A stretch of 40,535 bases of DNA from Vibrio crassostreae 9ZC13 (GTDB lineage: Bacteria; Pseudomonadota; Gammaproteobacteria; Enterobacterales; Vibrionaceae): positions 39,368 to 79,902 of the forward strand of contig NZ_AJYZ02000042.1 of the NCBI RefSeq assembly GCF_000272045.2, read 5' to 3'. The position numbers and the translations under genes were made by a program. Below are positions 33,272 through 40,535 of the stretch, one piece after another. Numbering within the stretch: the first letter of the stretch is position 1; every line of letters starts with the position of its first letter. The notes under the pieces were generated by a model, which did no database searches, was not told the origin of the DNA, and saw nothing but the letters and a program-made list of their open reading frames with translations.

Positions 33272-33329
33272 GTTGTATTTTTACTGGGCAAGATAAGTCG
33301 CTAGTAGAAGGTTCTCGTAAGGATTTAAG

Positions 33330-34025
33330 ATGAAAAAAGCAGTGGTAGTATTCAGTGGTGGTCAAGACTCAACAACGTGTCTTGTTCAAGCATTAAAAGA
33401 GTATGATGAAGTTCATGCGATTACGTTTGATTATGGTCAGCGCCATAGACTCGAGATTGAAGTTGCTGAGTCATTGTCGAAAGAGCTTGGTGTGAAAGCG
33501 CACAAAGTGATGGATGTGACTCTGTTGAATGAACTGGCTATCAGCTCTTTGACTCGTGACGATATTCCTGTGTCTCATGAGCTGCAAGAGAATGGGCTGC
33601 CGAATTCATTCGTTCCTGGTCGTAATATTCTATTTCTGACTCTAGCGGGTATTTACGCTTACCAAATCGGTGCTGAAACCGTGATTACAGGTGTGTGTGA
33701 AACAGACTTTTCTGGTTACCCTGATTGTCGTAATGACTTTGTGAAGGCGATGAACTCTGCACTTGTACAAGGTATGGATAAGCAGCTTGATATCAAAACA
33801 CCGCTAATGTGGTTAAACAAGGCTGAGACATGGGCGCTAGCAGACCAGTACTCAGCACTTGAACTTGTTAGAAACAAAACACTGACTTGTTACAACGGCA
33901 TTGTTGGTGATGGCTGTGGCGATTGTCCGGCATGTGAACTGCGTAAAGTTGGCCTTAACGATTACCTCGGTGATCGCGAAAGCATCATGGCTGAGTTGGT
34001 TCGCAAACAGGCTGAGAATAAATAA
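33330..34025 (+). CDS. queC: 7-cyano-7-deazaguanine (preQ0) synthase
   Basis: ATP-dependent conversion of 7-carboxy-7-deazaguanine to preQ0, the step after QueE. 231 residues, normal length. The PP-loop is VFSGGQDSTT at 7-16, followed by ITFDYGQRH. The C-terminal zinc site is present (CYNG, CGDCPAC near 190-205). Ribosome-binding site AAGGA lies 7 bp before the ATG. The last 41 bp overlap the 3' end of the convergent TPR/GGDEF gene. Confidence 0.96.
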   Translation: MKKAVVVFSGGQDSTTCLVQALKEYDEVHAITFDYGQRHRLEIEVAESLSKELGVKAHKVMDVTLLNELAISSLTRDDIPVSHELQENGLPNSFVPGRNILFLTLAGIYAYQIGAETVITGVCETDFSGYPDCRNDFVKAMNSALVQGMDKQLDIKTPLMWLNKAETWALADQYSALELVRNKTLTCYNGIVGDGCGDCPACELRKVGLNDYLGDRESIMAELVRKQAENK

Positions 34026-36012
34026 TTTCAGGTAAATCAATCGGTTCGTTATATGCATCAATAATGCAGTTTCGGCCGTTGCTTTTGGCTTGATAGAGTG
34101 CTTGGTCGAGCACTGAATACAAGTCATCAAAGTCACTTAATGCGTTTGAGGTTGCTAGATAAGCAAAACTCGCGGTCACATTAAGTGACTTTTTGCTTTC
34201 TGATAAAAAGACAGTGCTTGAAATGGCGTAGTGCAACTCTTCAACGCGTTCTCGTACCTCTGCTGGTGGGGTATCGGTTAACATGATGACAAATTCTTCA
34301 CCCCCTAAGCGACCAAACAATTCACCATTCACTAAGTGTTTTTTAATTTGATCACTAATATGGACCAGTGCCCGATCACCAGTAGGGTGCCCATGCTCAT
34401 CATTAATCTTCTTAAACCTATCTAGATCGAGCAGCACGAGCACATGCTGTTTGTCCGTCCCTTTACAGCGTTTCACTCTTTTGATTCTTCGAATTATCTC
34501 AGTTCGGCTATATGCTTTCGTTAAGCCATCAATTGCTGCTTTTGCGCGAACCGTTTTGTTTATCAATACCGTGAAGCTTGCAGCGCAAAGCAACAGAATA
34601 ACAACGATGTTGTACATCCATCTTTGATGTTCCATTTTTTCAATTTGAACGCGGTCGAGTTTCGTCTGATGTGTCAGGAAAGAGCTTTCTAGTTCTTGTT
34701 CATATTTGGCGTGCGTCAGGCCGAGCGCTTCGAGTGCGAGTCGATTGTCGATATCTCTAGCTTCCATTTGTATTGACGAGTATCGCTGGTAGAAATAGAA
34801 AGCTTGTTGGTAATCGCTGAGTGATTGATGAATATCAGAAAGCTGAAGAAGTGACTGCGCGATGTATTTATGCCTTGTGACTTGTTCAGCTAATTCTAGC
34901 GCTTGTTGAGCATAGTTGAGTGCTTCCGTTGGCAGTTTCTGTTCTTCGAACATATCGCTGATCGCCAAGTAAGCATTGATGCGAATGACATCATTGCTCA
35001 GTTCGCTCGAAGCTGAAAGAGACTCAATTAGGTAGGTTCTCGCCACATCATAGTTTTTCGTTTGAGTGTACGCTTTTCCTAAGCCAAGACTTGTGAGTGC
35101 AATACCGTAGCTATGCGACGTTGAGCTCAGCAGTGTTCTTGCTGTCTGAAAGTGGTGAATTGCTAGTTCACTTTGCTCTTGGTTAAGGTAGAGATCCGCA
35201 AGGCTGTGATGCACTTGTGCTTTCATTAAATCTGAAGCGTTTACTCTGAGAATGAGAGCTTGCTCTAGATACTCCGCCGATTTTTCATATTGCTTTAATT
35301 CTTTGAGCAAGTTACCCACATCGTTGTAAACCCCTGAAATATCATGCCCTTGTGGAAACACGTTTATTAGTGATAGGTAGGTGTCTAGTGCAGCTTGATA
35401 GTCACTGCGGAAATGATGATTGTTCGCGATGACTCGATAAGTCCCGAATTTTGGTAATACAGGGTCAGCGATGTCATGTAAATCTGACTGAAGGGCAGAG
35501 CAGTAATAGTTCGCTTGATGGTATTTAGCTTGCTCGTTAAGCGATCGGCATAGCTGGTACTTTAGTAAGGCTTTACCAGTTAAATCACTGCGAGATTGCA
35601 TTTTCGCCAAAAGTGTTAGAAAGCCTTGTTGTGCTTGTTCATATTGGCCTTTGCCGTCTTTCCTCAGAGCAGAAATAAACGCTGTTTCTATCGCTTGGTA
35701 GTCATTGTCGTTTGAAGCGATTCCGTAGAACGGCTGATCTCGGTGGCTCATGTATTGATACAGAAGAGACGCAAGGTAAAGCTTATCTCCATAAACCGTT
35801 GAGCCGATGTAGCGTGTTTGCAGCATGTTTAATGCGCGCTCAGGAGAGTGGTTTAAAGTAGAGAGATAAAGCGCGTTCCAATCAGCATTTGGAGTAGAGC
35901 TTAGATTGGAGGTATAGACTGGTGAATTGTGGTCACGATCTGATGTTGATACTTGGCTATAAGAACAAAAGCTAATGAATAGTAGAAAGGTAACAAAAAC
36001 GAAGTGATTCAC
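33985..36012 (-). CDS. Exported-sensor TPR protein with GGDEF diguanylate cyclase domain
   Basis: Predicted membrane-bound diguanylate cyclase, 675 residues. A signal peptide is at 1-19 (FVTFLLFISFCSYS), then a periplasmic region (about 30-440) of tetratricopeptide-like helical repeats (repeated YxxAxxYLxxAL patterns), a coiled stretch, a single TM (about 465-487) and a cytoplasmic GGDEF domain (about 494-650). The active-site motif GGEEF (570-574) is intact; the RxxD inhibitory site is not conserved (VNGE). The start is GTG at 36012, with no clear Shine-Dalgarno but needed for the signal peptide. Its stop lies 41 bp inside queC on the other strand. The role is probably to make c-di-GMP in response to an envelope cue; the ligand of the TPR part is unknown. 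Confidence 0.9.
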   Translation of the reverse strand: MNHFVFVTFLLFISFCSYSQVSTSDRDHNSPVYTSNLSSTPNADWNALYLSTLNHSPERALNMLQTRYIGSTVYGDKLYLASLLYQYMSHRDQPFYGIASNDNDYQAIETAFISALRKDGKGQYEQAQQGFLTLLAKMQSRSDLTGKALLKYQLCRSLNEQAKYHQANYYCSALQSDLHDIADPVLPKFGTYRVIANNHHFRSDYQAALDTYLSLINVFPQGHDISGVYNDVGNLLKELKQYEKSAEYLEQALILRVNASDLMKAQVHHSLADLYLNQEQSELAIHHFQTARTLLSSTSHSYGIALTSLGLGKAYTQTKNYDVARTYLIESLSASSELSNDVIRINAYLAISDMFEEQKLPTEALNYAQQALELAEQVTRHKYIAQSLLQLSDIHQSLSDYQQAFYFYQRYSSIQMEARDIDNRLALEALGLTHAKYEQELESSFLTHQTKLDRVQIEKMEHQRWMYNIVVILLLCAASFTVLINKTVRAKAAIDGLTKAYSRTEIIRRIKRVKRCKGTDKQHVLVLLDLDRFKKINDEHGHPTGDRALVHISDQIKKHLVNGELFGRLGGEEFVIMLTDTPPAEVRERVEELHYAISSTVFLSESKKSLNVTASFAYLATSNALSDFDDLYSVLDQALYQAKSNGRNCIIDAYNEPIDLPEIIYSQPVCEPTQP

Positions 36013-36137
36013 AAGAGACGATCAATCAGATAAAGAACGATATTCTATTATTAGTTTGATGTTGCTTCAAATTTTGAATGGTGCGACTACGTGGTTATGC
36101 GAGGTAGGTCTCTAATTTATTGATACTAATCAGAGGT

Positions 36138-36168
36138 ATATCGGTCGCGCGAATCGTGCGACCGATAT
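36138..36168. other. 11-bp-stem hairpin after the DUF2750 gene
   Basis: ATATCGGTCGC pairs perfectly with GCGACCGATAT around a 9-nt loop, just after the DUF2750 stop. There is no T-tract on either strand, so it is not a classical intrinsic terminator, but it may still define the 3' end of the mRNA. Confidence 0.5.
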
Positions 36169-36174
36169 CGGAAA

Positions 36175-36525
36175 TTAGATGTATAATTTCGCTAGGTCAG
36201 AAGGCTCAAGTTCTTTGCCTTCTAATGTTGCATTCCAGTTAGTACCAACAAGAACGCCGTCTTCAGCAAGAGTCAGTAACCAATCTTCTACAAAGATATC
36301 TAGTGGAATTTCTAATACTTCGAAGTCAGCCCACTCTTCAACGTTGTGAGTTTGAGCATCTTCTTTTGAAGACCAGAATGGCATCACTTCGCTGTTTTCG
36401 AATTCACTTGAGTCACATGCTAGCCAACCTTCTTCGTTGCGAAGGCCCCATACCAGTTTAGTTTCTTGTGTTTCAGAAACGAAAAGTTCTAGATTTGCTT
36501 GAGTATCAGCTGTTAGTTTGCTCAT
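36175..36525 (-). CDS. DUF2750 domain protein
   Basis: 116-residue acidic cytoplasmic protein of the DUF2750 family, function unknown. Recognisable family features are the N-terminal AxxxAxxxLxxFV-like helix (DTQANLELFVSETQETKLVW), the pattern GLRNEEGWLACDSSEFENSE and the closing DWLLTLAEDGVLVGTNWN. The gene is monocistronic, with AGAGAA upstream of the ATG. A perfect 17-bp hairpin lies upstream and another hairpin follows the stop. Confidence 0.85.
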   Translation of the reverse strand: MSKLTADTQANLELFVSETQETKLVWGLRNEEGWLACDSSEFENSEVMPFWSSKEDAQTHNVEEWADFEVLEIPLDIFVEDWLLTLAEDGVLVGTNWNATLEGKELEPSDLAKLYI

Positions 36526-36603
36526 GGATTAATTCTCTATGTTGATAACGTGGCAAGATTAACATTATAGACGGCTTAGGTATATGCTATTCAAGGAATT
36601 ATC

Positions 36604-36645
36604 ACCATACTGAAACGTTAACTTAAGATAACGTTTCAGTATGGT
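36604..36645. repeat. Perfect 17-bp inverted repeat between the OmpA-family and DUF2750 genes
   Basis: ACCATACTGAAACGTTA pairs perfectly with TAACGTTTCAGTATGGT around an 8-nt loop. It lies 15 bp after the OmpA-family stop on the minus strand, so it is well placed to end or protect that transcript. No T-tract follows. The unusual length and perfection of the stem could also reflect a protein-binding site. Confidence 0.65.
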
Positions 36646-36660
36646 AAAAGCTGGGTACGC

Positions 36661-37278
36661 CTACTTTTTAATTTTGGTGAAGATGTGCCATTCTTCTTTG
36701 ATATTACCCTTAAATCCAACAACGGAAGCAACAACTTTTCGATGTAGTGCGTGATTGATTTGGGTGTCATCACTGCTGAATTCAGAATCACCATGACCTA
36801 CGATGCTGACTCTAGATGGCTGAATACCGTTGCTAATTAGCGCTCGTCTTACATGTGATGCACGTTCTTTCGAAAGCTTTAGGTTATGTTCCGCGTTACC
36901 TACTTTGCTGGCATAACCTTGCAATTCAATGCTGGTACTTTCGTAGCGCTTTAAAAATGCCGCCATTTGGCGTATCTGCCCTAGAAAGACAGGGTTTATT
37001 TCCGTTGAATTATTAGCGAAGAGTATATGCAGCTCTTTCTTTTCCGATGACTCGAAATATGATCCACAACCGTCGTTATCGATCTCGGCACCAATTTGTG
37101 TATCGGGACATAAATCTCGCGCGTTTATTACACCGTCATTGTCATCATCTTGAAGATCGTAAATTTGAGTGACCGGCGGTAGAGCGCGATATTCGAATTC
37201 ATCTTCGTTGTTTTCAGCTAAAGCATTGGCAGATACAACCATGAAGCAAAGCGATAATACTGTGTTGGTAAGCTTCAT
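36661..37278 (-). CDS. OmpA-family outer-membrane protein with type-3 repeat, linked to adhesin export
   Basis: 205 residues. Signal peptide MKLTNTVLSLCFMVVSANALA; a short thrombospondin type-3-like calcium motif (DLQDDDNDGVINARDLCPDT, about 42-62); and a C-terminal OmpA/MotB peptidoglycan-binding domain (about 88-190) with ELQGYASKVGNAEHNLKLSK and the RVSIVGHGDSEF ending. It probably anchors an outer-membrane complex to the cell wall. Its ATG overlaps the stop of the upstream TolC-family gene by one base (TAATG), so the two are translationally coupled. Together with the divergent adhesin this matches the common arrangement of a LapA-type adhesin with its outer-membrane export genes. Confidence 0.9.
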   Translation of the reverse strand: MKLTNTVLSLCFMVVSANALAENNEDEFEYRALPPVTQIYDLQDDDNDGVINARDLCPDTQIGAEIDNDGCGSYFESSEKKELHILFANNSTEINPVFLGQIRQMAAFLKRYESTSIELQGYASKVGNAEHNLKLSKERASHVRRALISNGIQPSRVSIVGHGDSEFSSDDTQINHALHRKVVASVVGFKGNIKEEWHIFTKIKK

Positions 37279-38612
37279 TAATATTCCACCTTTTCATTCC
37301 ATTCTTCTGGGATCTCAACTCGTAAACCGATGAGTAGGTTACCAGTTGCGTTCATTACGCGATATTTTGCGTATTGCTCGTCATACTTAGCATCTAAATA
37401 GCCTTTACGAGCTTCGAATAATTCATTCTCAGTGTTAAGTAAGTCGAGAAGGGTACGTTTACCGATACGGTATTGTTTCTCATATGAGATTACCGTGTCT
37501 GATGCCGAGTCTACGTGGTCAGATAGGAACTCTTTTTGCTGAACCGTTAAATCAAGTGCGCTCCATGATAGACGTAGACTCTCTTCTACATTGCGGTAAG
37601 TACTTTCGCGAAGGTCCTTGGCTTTGTTGAGTTGGTAGGCTGCACTTTCTGTGCGGTCTTGATCCGAACCACCATTGTAAAGGTTGTATCTTAAACGAAC
37701 CATGGCAGAAAACTCATCGCTGCTGCCTTCTGTACCACCGGCGTCATCACGCCAAGTTTGAGCGGCTTCAAAAGAAACAGTCGGGTAGTTGGTACTCTTA
37801 GATTGTTTGTATTGGAACTTCGCTGAGTCAACATCGGCTTGTGCAATCTTAATGACTGGATGCTGGTTAAACGCTTTTGCCAACGCACCATCAACGGTAT
37901 AAGGAATTGCACCCGCATCTGCGCGAGGGAAAGTTAACCCTAAAGGAGATTGACCAACAAGTCTTTTAAACTGAGTATGCGTATCAAAAAGGTTGTTTTG
38001 AGCAGCAAGCAAATTCCCGTGCGCTTTCGCAATACGAGCTTCAACTTGTGACATATCTGCGGTTGAACCAATACCTGATTCCACGCGCTTACGAATATCG
38101 TTATATATCTCTTTGTGCGTCGCTAAGTTACTTTCTGAAAGAGAAAGCACTTCATAGGCTTTCACTGCATCAAGATAAACCTTTGTTACTTCTAAAGCGA
38201 TGTCTTGCGCGTTAGATAGTAGTTGATAGCGCACGGACTCTGCATCAGCCGCAGTACGGTCAATATCATTGGATGTATTAGCGCCATCCCATATTAACTG
38301 GGTCAAGGTGATTGTTGCTTCTTTTCTAGTCAGATCGGTAGTGCCAGGGTTGGTTGCAAGATCTGTATGTTCATAACCAATCCCACCATCTAGGTCTATA
38401 CTTGGTCGATAAGCACCACCAGAAGCGTCGTTAAGATAACGCTTACTGATATATTCGTTATAAGCACTTTTGATTTCAGGGTTGCTTTCTAATGTAAACG
38501 CAACGGCTTGCTCTAAGGTTTGTGCTGTTGCCGGCAAACTTAGCGCTATAGCTAACCCTAATGTTGTCGTTTGAATGTAATTCAATTTCCATCTCTCCAA
38601 ATTGGACTGCAT
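37278..38612 (-). CDS. TolC-family (LapE/AggA-like) outer-membrane protein of type I secretion
   Basis: 444 residues, outer-membrane pore predicted for type I export of the adjacent adhesin. Signal peptide YIQTTTLGLAIALSLPATAQ, then TolC repeats: LEQAVAFTLESNPEIKSAYN opens repeat one and ALAKAFNQHPVIKIAQADVD opens repeat two; VRLRYNLYNGGSDQDR is the characteristic pre-helix strand. It ends with GNLLIGLRVEIPEEWN, typical of AggA/LapE-type proteins. Two starts are possible: ATG 38612, with AGGT upstream, or a TTG about 24 bp further in that has a better ribosome-binding site (GGAGAG) and gives a shorter signal peptide. It is the first gene of the operon with the OmpA-family gene and is divergent from the adhesin. 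Confidence 0.92.
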   Translation of the reverse strand: MQSNLERWKLNYIQTTTLGLAIALSLPATAQTLEQAVAFTLESNPEIKSAYNEYISKRYLNDASGGAYRPSIDLDGGIGYEHTDLATNPGTTDLTRKEATITLTQLIWDGANTSNDIDRTAADAESVRYQLLSNAQDIALEVTKVYLDAVKAYEVLSLSESNLATHKEIYNDIRKRVESGIGSTADMSQVEARIAKAHGNLLAAQNNLFDTHTQFKRLVGQSPLGLTFPRADAGAIPYTVDGALAKAFNQHPVIKIAQADVDSAKFQYKQSKSTNYPTVSFEAAQTWRDDAGGTEGSSDEFSAMVRLRYNLYNGGSDQDRTESAAYQLNKAKDLRESTYRNVEESLRLSWSALDLTVQQKEFLSDHVDSASDTVISYEKQYRIGKRTLLDLLNTENELFEARKGYLDAKYDEQYAKYRVMNATGNLLIGLRVEIPEEWNEKVEY

Positions 38613-38987
38613 CTAAACCTACGCTTTTTAATGTGCTAGATACGAAATTTAGATGAACCGCCAAAAAAATAACGTTCGCTCGAGAAGCTACCGTAAATGG
38701 TTGTAAAGTTGTTAACAGTTTGCTGTGCGTTTTATGATGATTTTGAGAACGTCAATTTTACGTTTTTAGCTCTGTTATTTTTCGCAAACACAATAACTTA
38801 TATTGATAGTGTGAGCACTTTCATTATTGTGTGATGTGATCAGCGTCATTACCTTGTCACTCGGTATGTTAAATGCACGATTCATAACTAGGAATTATGT
38901 GATGTTAAATGTTATATTTCGGCTAATATTATAAATAAGATGTCACAAAGTTGACGTGACAAGCGAAAATGGTTTTTAGGGGTTGAT
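38613..38987. promoter_or_regulatory. Divergent promoter region TolC-family gene / adhesin
   Basis: 375 bp, strongly AT-rich, no gene. Candidate elements seen: a half-good CRP-like site TGTGATCAGCGTCATT at 38835-38850, and an inverted repeat TGTCAC-N9-GTGACA at 38941-38961 that sits 27 bp before the adhesin start. Promoters for the adhesin and the export operon lie here. A c-di-GMP-dependent regulator is a reasonable guess, but no consensus can be shown by eye. Confidence 0.5.
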
Positions 38988-40535
38988 ATGGACATTACAG
39001 CATTGAATTTGACCGGTGCTCTTGCATTGGGTCAGCGCATTGTTATTTCAGTTGATGGCACGGTTAGAGTACTCGAAGAGGGAGAGCCTCTACAGGCTGG
39101 AGATGTAACTCTTGAATCTCAAAATGGACCTAATGAACCTCAGGTATCAGTTAAGCGTTTTTCACCTGAAGACGGTGAAGTTGAACTTGACCAAGATATC
39201 GCTGATATTTTTGCTGCATTAGAAGAAGGCCAAGATCCTGCTGAACTCGGTGAAGAGTTTGCGACAGCTGCCGGTCAAAATGGCTCGAGTTTAGGAATTA
39301 GCGGAACGATCGAGCGTGATGGCGAAGAAACAATCCCTGGTACTGAGTTTATCACTACGGGTTTTGAAGCGCTAGGCATGTCTCGTACTCAAAGCCTGAG
39401 CCTTCTAGAGCAATTCCGTTTCGCACAACAAGAGCCAATCTTTGTAGACCTTTCTTTTAGCGCGCTTGAAGATGCACTAAGTGCATCTGTTCCAGAAGAT
39501 ACTTTGTTAAGCGGCCAGTTAACTGCGACCGATGCAAATAATGACCTTCTTACCTTCTCAGTTGAATCGGGCCCTTCTAACGGTAGCCTTACCCTAAATG
39601 AAGATGGCTCTTGGCAATACACTCCAGATGCAAACTATAACGGTCCAGATAGCTTCCAAGTTATCGTGACGGATGAAACTGGTCTGACAGACACGTTAAC
39701 TGTCACAATTGATGTTACGCCAGTGAATGATGCGCCAGTAGCAGAGCCTAAGGACCGTTCCTTATTAGAGGACCAGGTTATTAGCGGTAGCATCAATGCT
39801 ACGGATGTAGATCAACCTGTAGGTGAACCACTAGTGTTTACTACGGACACCTTAGTTGAAGGTCTAACTTTAAACGAAGACGGTAGTTATAAATTCGATG
39901 CGTCTTCTTATGGTTATCTATCCGAAGGTGAAGAACTAAAGATTGAAGTACCAGTCACAGTAACTGATGACCAAGGTGCAACTGATACAACAACGTTAAC
40001 TATCACAGTCACAGGCACTAATGACCTTCCAATTGCCAATGCAGACACTGGGGCAGTTCAAGAGAACAGCACAATAACCGTTGATGTATTGGCTAACGAC
40101 ACCGATTTAGATGATGGTGCTCAGTTCACTTTAGACAGTGTGAGCTCGGACAAAGGTCTGGTGACTATCGTTGATAACGAACTTGTGTTTGAAGCGACTG
40201 GCGAAGATTTTGATCACCTGCCAGCCGGTGTAACAGAGCAAGTTGTGGTGACGTACACGATGAGCGATGAAAGTGGCGAGCCGATCACATCGACCGCGAC
40301 TATTACTGTCACCGGCACTAACGATCTCCCAATTGCCAATGCAGACTCTGGGGCAGTTCAAGAGAACAGCACAGTAACCGTTGATGTATTGGCTAACGAC
40401 ACCGATTTAGATGATGGTGCGACCTTTACCTTAGACAATGTGAGCTCAGATAAAGGTCTGGCGACCATCGTTGATAACAAACTTGTGTTTGAAGCGACTG
40501 GCGAAGATTTTGATCACCTGCCAGCCGGTGTAACA
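38988..40535 (+). CDS. LapA-type giant repeat adhesin, N-terminal part only
   Basis: Start of a very large surface adhesin; 516 codons are visible and the frame is still open at the right edge. The N-terminal retention module (about 1-90) resembles LapA-type adhesins. It is followed by the di-alanine cleavage motif TAAG at residues 93-96 (FATAAGQNG), the site cut by LapG-type proteases to release the adhesin when c-di-GMP is low. Next come a linker and cadherin/VCBS-like modules (about 165-260, 265-340) with TPVNDAPVAE and TGTNDLPIANAD junctions, then near-identical 100-residue repeats. A good ribosome-binding site (AGGGG) lies before the ATG. Export is predicted by type I secretion; the ABC and adaptor genes are not in view. 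Confidence 0.9.
   Translation, partial: MDITALNLTGALALGQRIVISVDGTVRVLEEGEPLQAGDVTLESQNGPNEPQVSVKRFSPEDGEVELDQDIADIFAALEEGQDPAELGEEFATAAGQNGSSLGISGTIERDGEETIPGTEFITTGFEALGMSRTQSLSLLEQFRFAQQEPIFVDLSFSALEDALSASVPEDTLLSGQLTATDANNDLLTFSVESGPSNGSLTLNEDGSWQYTPDANYNGPDSFQVIVTDETGLTDTLTVTIDVTPVNDAPVAEPKDRSLLEDQVISGSINATDVDQPVGEPLVFTTDTLVEGLTLNEDGSYKFDASSYGYLSEGEELKIEVPVTVTDDQGATDTTTLTITVTGTNDLPIANADTGAVQENSTITVDVLANDTDLDDGAQFTLDSVSSDKGLVTIVDNELVFEATGEDFDHLPAGVTEQVVVTYTMSDESGEPITSTATITVTGTNDLPIANADSGAVQENSTVTVDVLANDTDLDDGATFTLDNVSSDKGLATIVDNKLVFEATGEDFDHLPAGVT
40011..40535 (+). repeat. 300-bp tandem repeats in the adhesin gene
   Basis: The segment 40011-40310 is repeated from 40311 with an exact 300-bp period (100 residues), and the second unit continues to the window edge. 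The two copies are nearly identical in DNA; the last 48 bases visible are the same in both. Each unit encodes a VCBS-like domain beginning TGTNDLPIANAD. More copies probably follow outside the window. Confidence 0.9.

Noticed and set aside
36138..36168. Intrinsic terminator after the DUF2750 gene
   Set aside because: The stem is good but neither strand has a T-tract next to it; kept only as a hairpin.
38835..38850. CRP site upstream of the adhesin
   Set aside because: TGTGA is perfect but the second half TCATT matches only three of five positions of TCACA; too weak to call as a feature by itself.
1..40535. Defence island, prophage or insertion sequence
   Set aside because: No transposase, integrase, phage structural, restriction, CRISPR or toxin-antitoxin signature was found; almost all genes are metabolic, transport or sensory.

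Overview
The window reads as a chromosomal segment of a marine gammaproteobacterium of the genus Vibrio, probably near the Splendidus clade. This is inferred from gene content and protein character: a zwf-pgl-gnd operon followed by a VF530-type gene, a prpB-prpC-acnD-prpF-prpE methylcitrate cluster under a GntR regulator, Vibrio-like QueE/QueC and a LapA-type giant adhesin. No rRNA, tRNA, CRISPR array, transposase or integrase was recognised. Genes are dense, with mostly ordinary Rho-independent terminators between them.

Layout. 1-1966 (minus): a TolC-like outer-membrane channel followed by an HlyD-type adaptor that runs off the left edge. 2182-2409 (minus): a small unknown ORF with its own terminator. 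3028-5442 (plus): a DcuS/CitA/DpiB-type sensor kinase and its response regulator. 5853-9545 (plus): zwf, pgl and gnd, the oxidative pentose phosphate branch, behind a perfect FNR-type box. 9906-10605: a VF530-family DNA-binding protein and a small membrane protein. 10827-11585 (minus): a TauE/SafE-family permease. 11777-15025 (minus): tctC-tctB-tctA, a tripartite tricarboxylate transporter. 15523-18696 (plus): a 1057-residue Cache/SBP/HD-GYP receptor. 19072-28082 (plus): the propionate (2-methylcitrate) operon with its GntR regulator and repeated TTGTCGACAA sites. 28230-31508 (plus): an exported unknown protein, a glycine-zipper lipoprotein, a GNAT acetyltransferase and an exported Nudix/PAP2-like membrane protein. 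31609-32418 (minus): a YidA-like HAD phosphatase. 32603-34025 (plus): queE and queC for queuosine precursor synthesis. 33985-36012 (minus): a TPR/GGDEF protein overlapping the end of queC. 36175-36525 (minus): a DUF2750 protein. 36661-38612 (minus): a TolC-family channel and an OmpA-family protein, divergent from the start of a LapA-type adhesin (38988 to the right edge).

Three themes link the genes. The first is carboxylate handling: a carboxylate-type two-component system, a TctABC transporter and the methylcitrate cycle for propionyl-CoA. The second is cyclic-di-GMP and surface attachment: an HD-GYP protein (predicted c-di-GMP degradation), a GGDEF protein (predicted synthesis) and an adhesin whose N-terminus carries the TAAG di-alanine cleavage motif used by LapG proteases, which are controlled through c-di-GMP. 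The third is envelope transport and sensing.

The most unusual items are the HD-GYP receptor, in which a solute-binding domain seems to be inserted inside a dCache domain, and the exported Nudix protein, whose PAP2-like half has lost the catalytic histidines. The methylcitrate operon also has a hairpin in every longer intercistronic gap, and a perfect FNR box precedes zwf. I did not find a clearly new multi-gene defence or mobile system.
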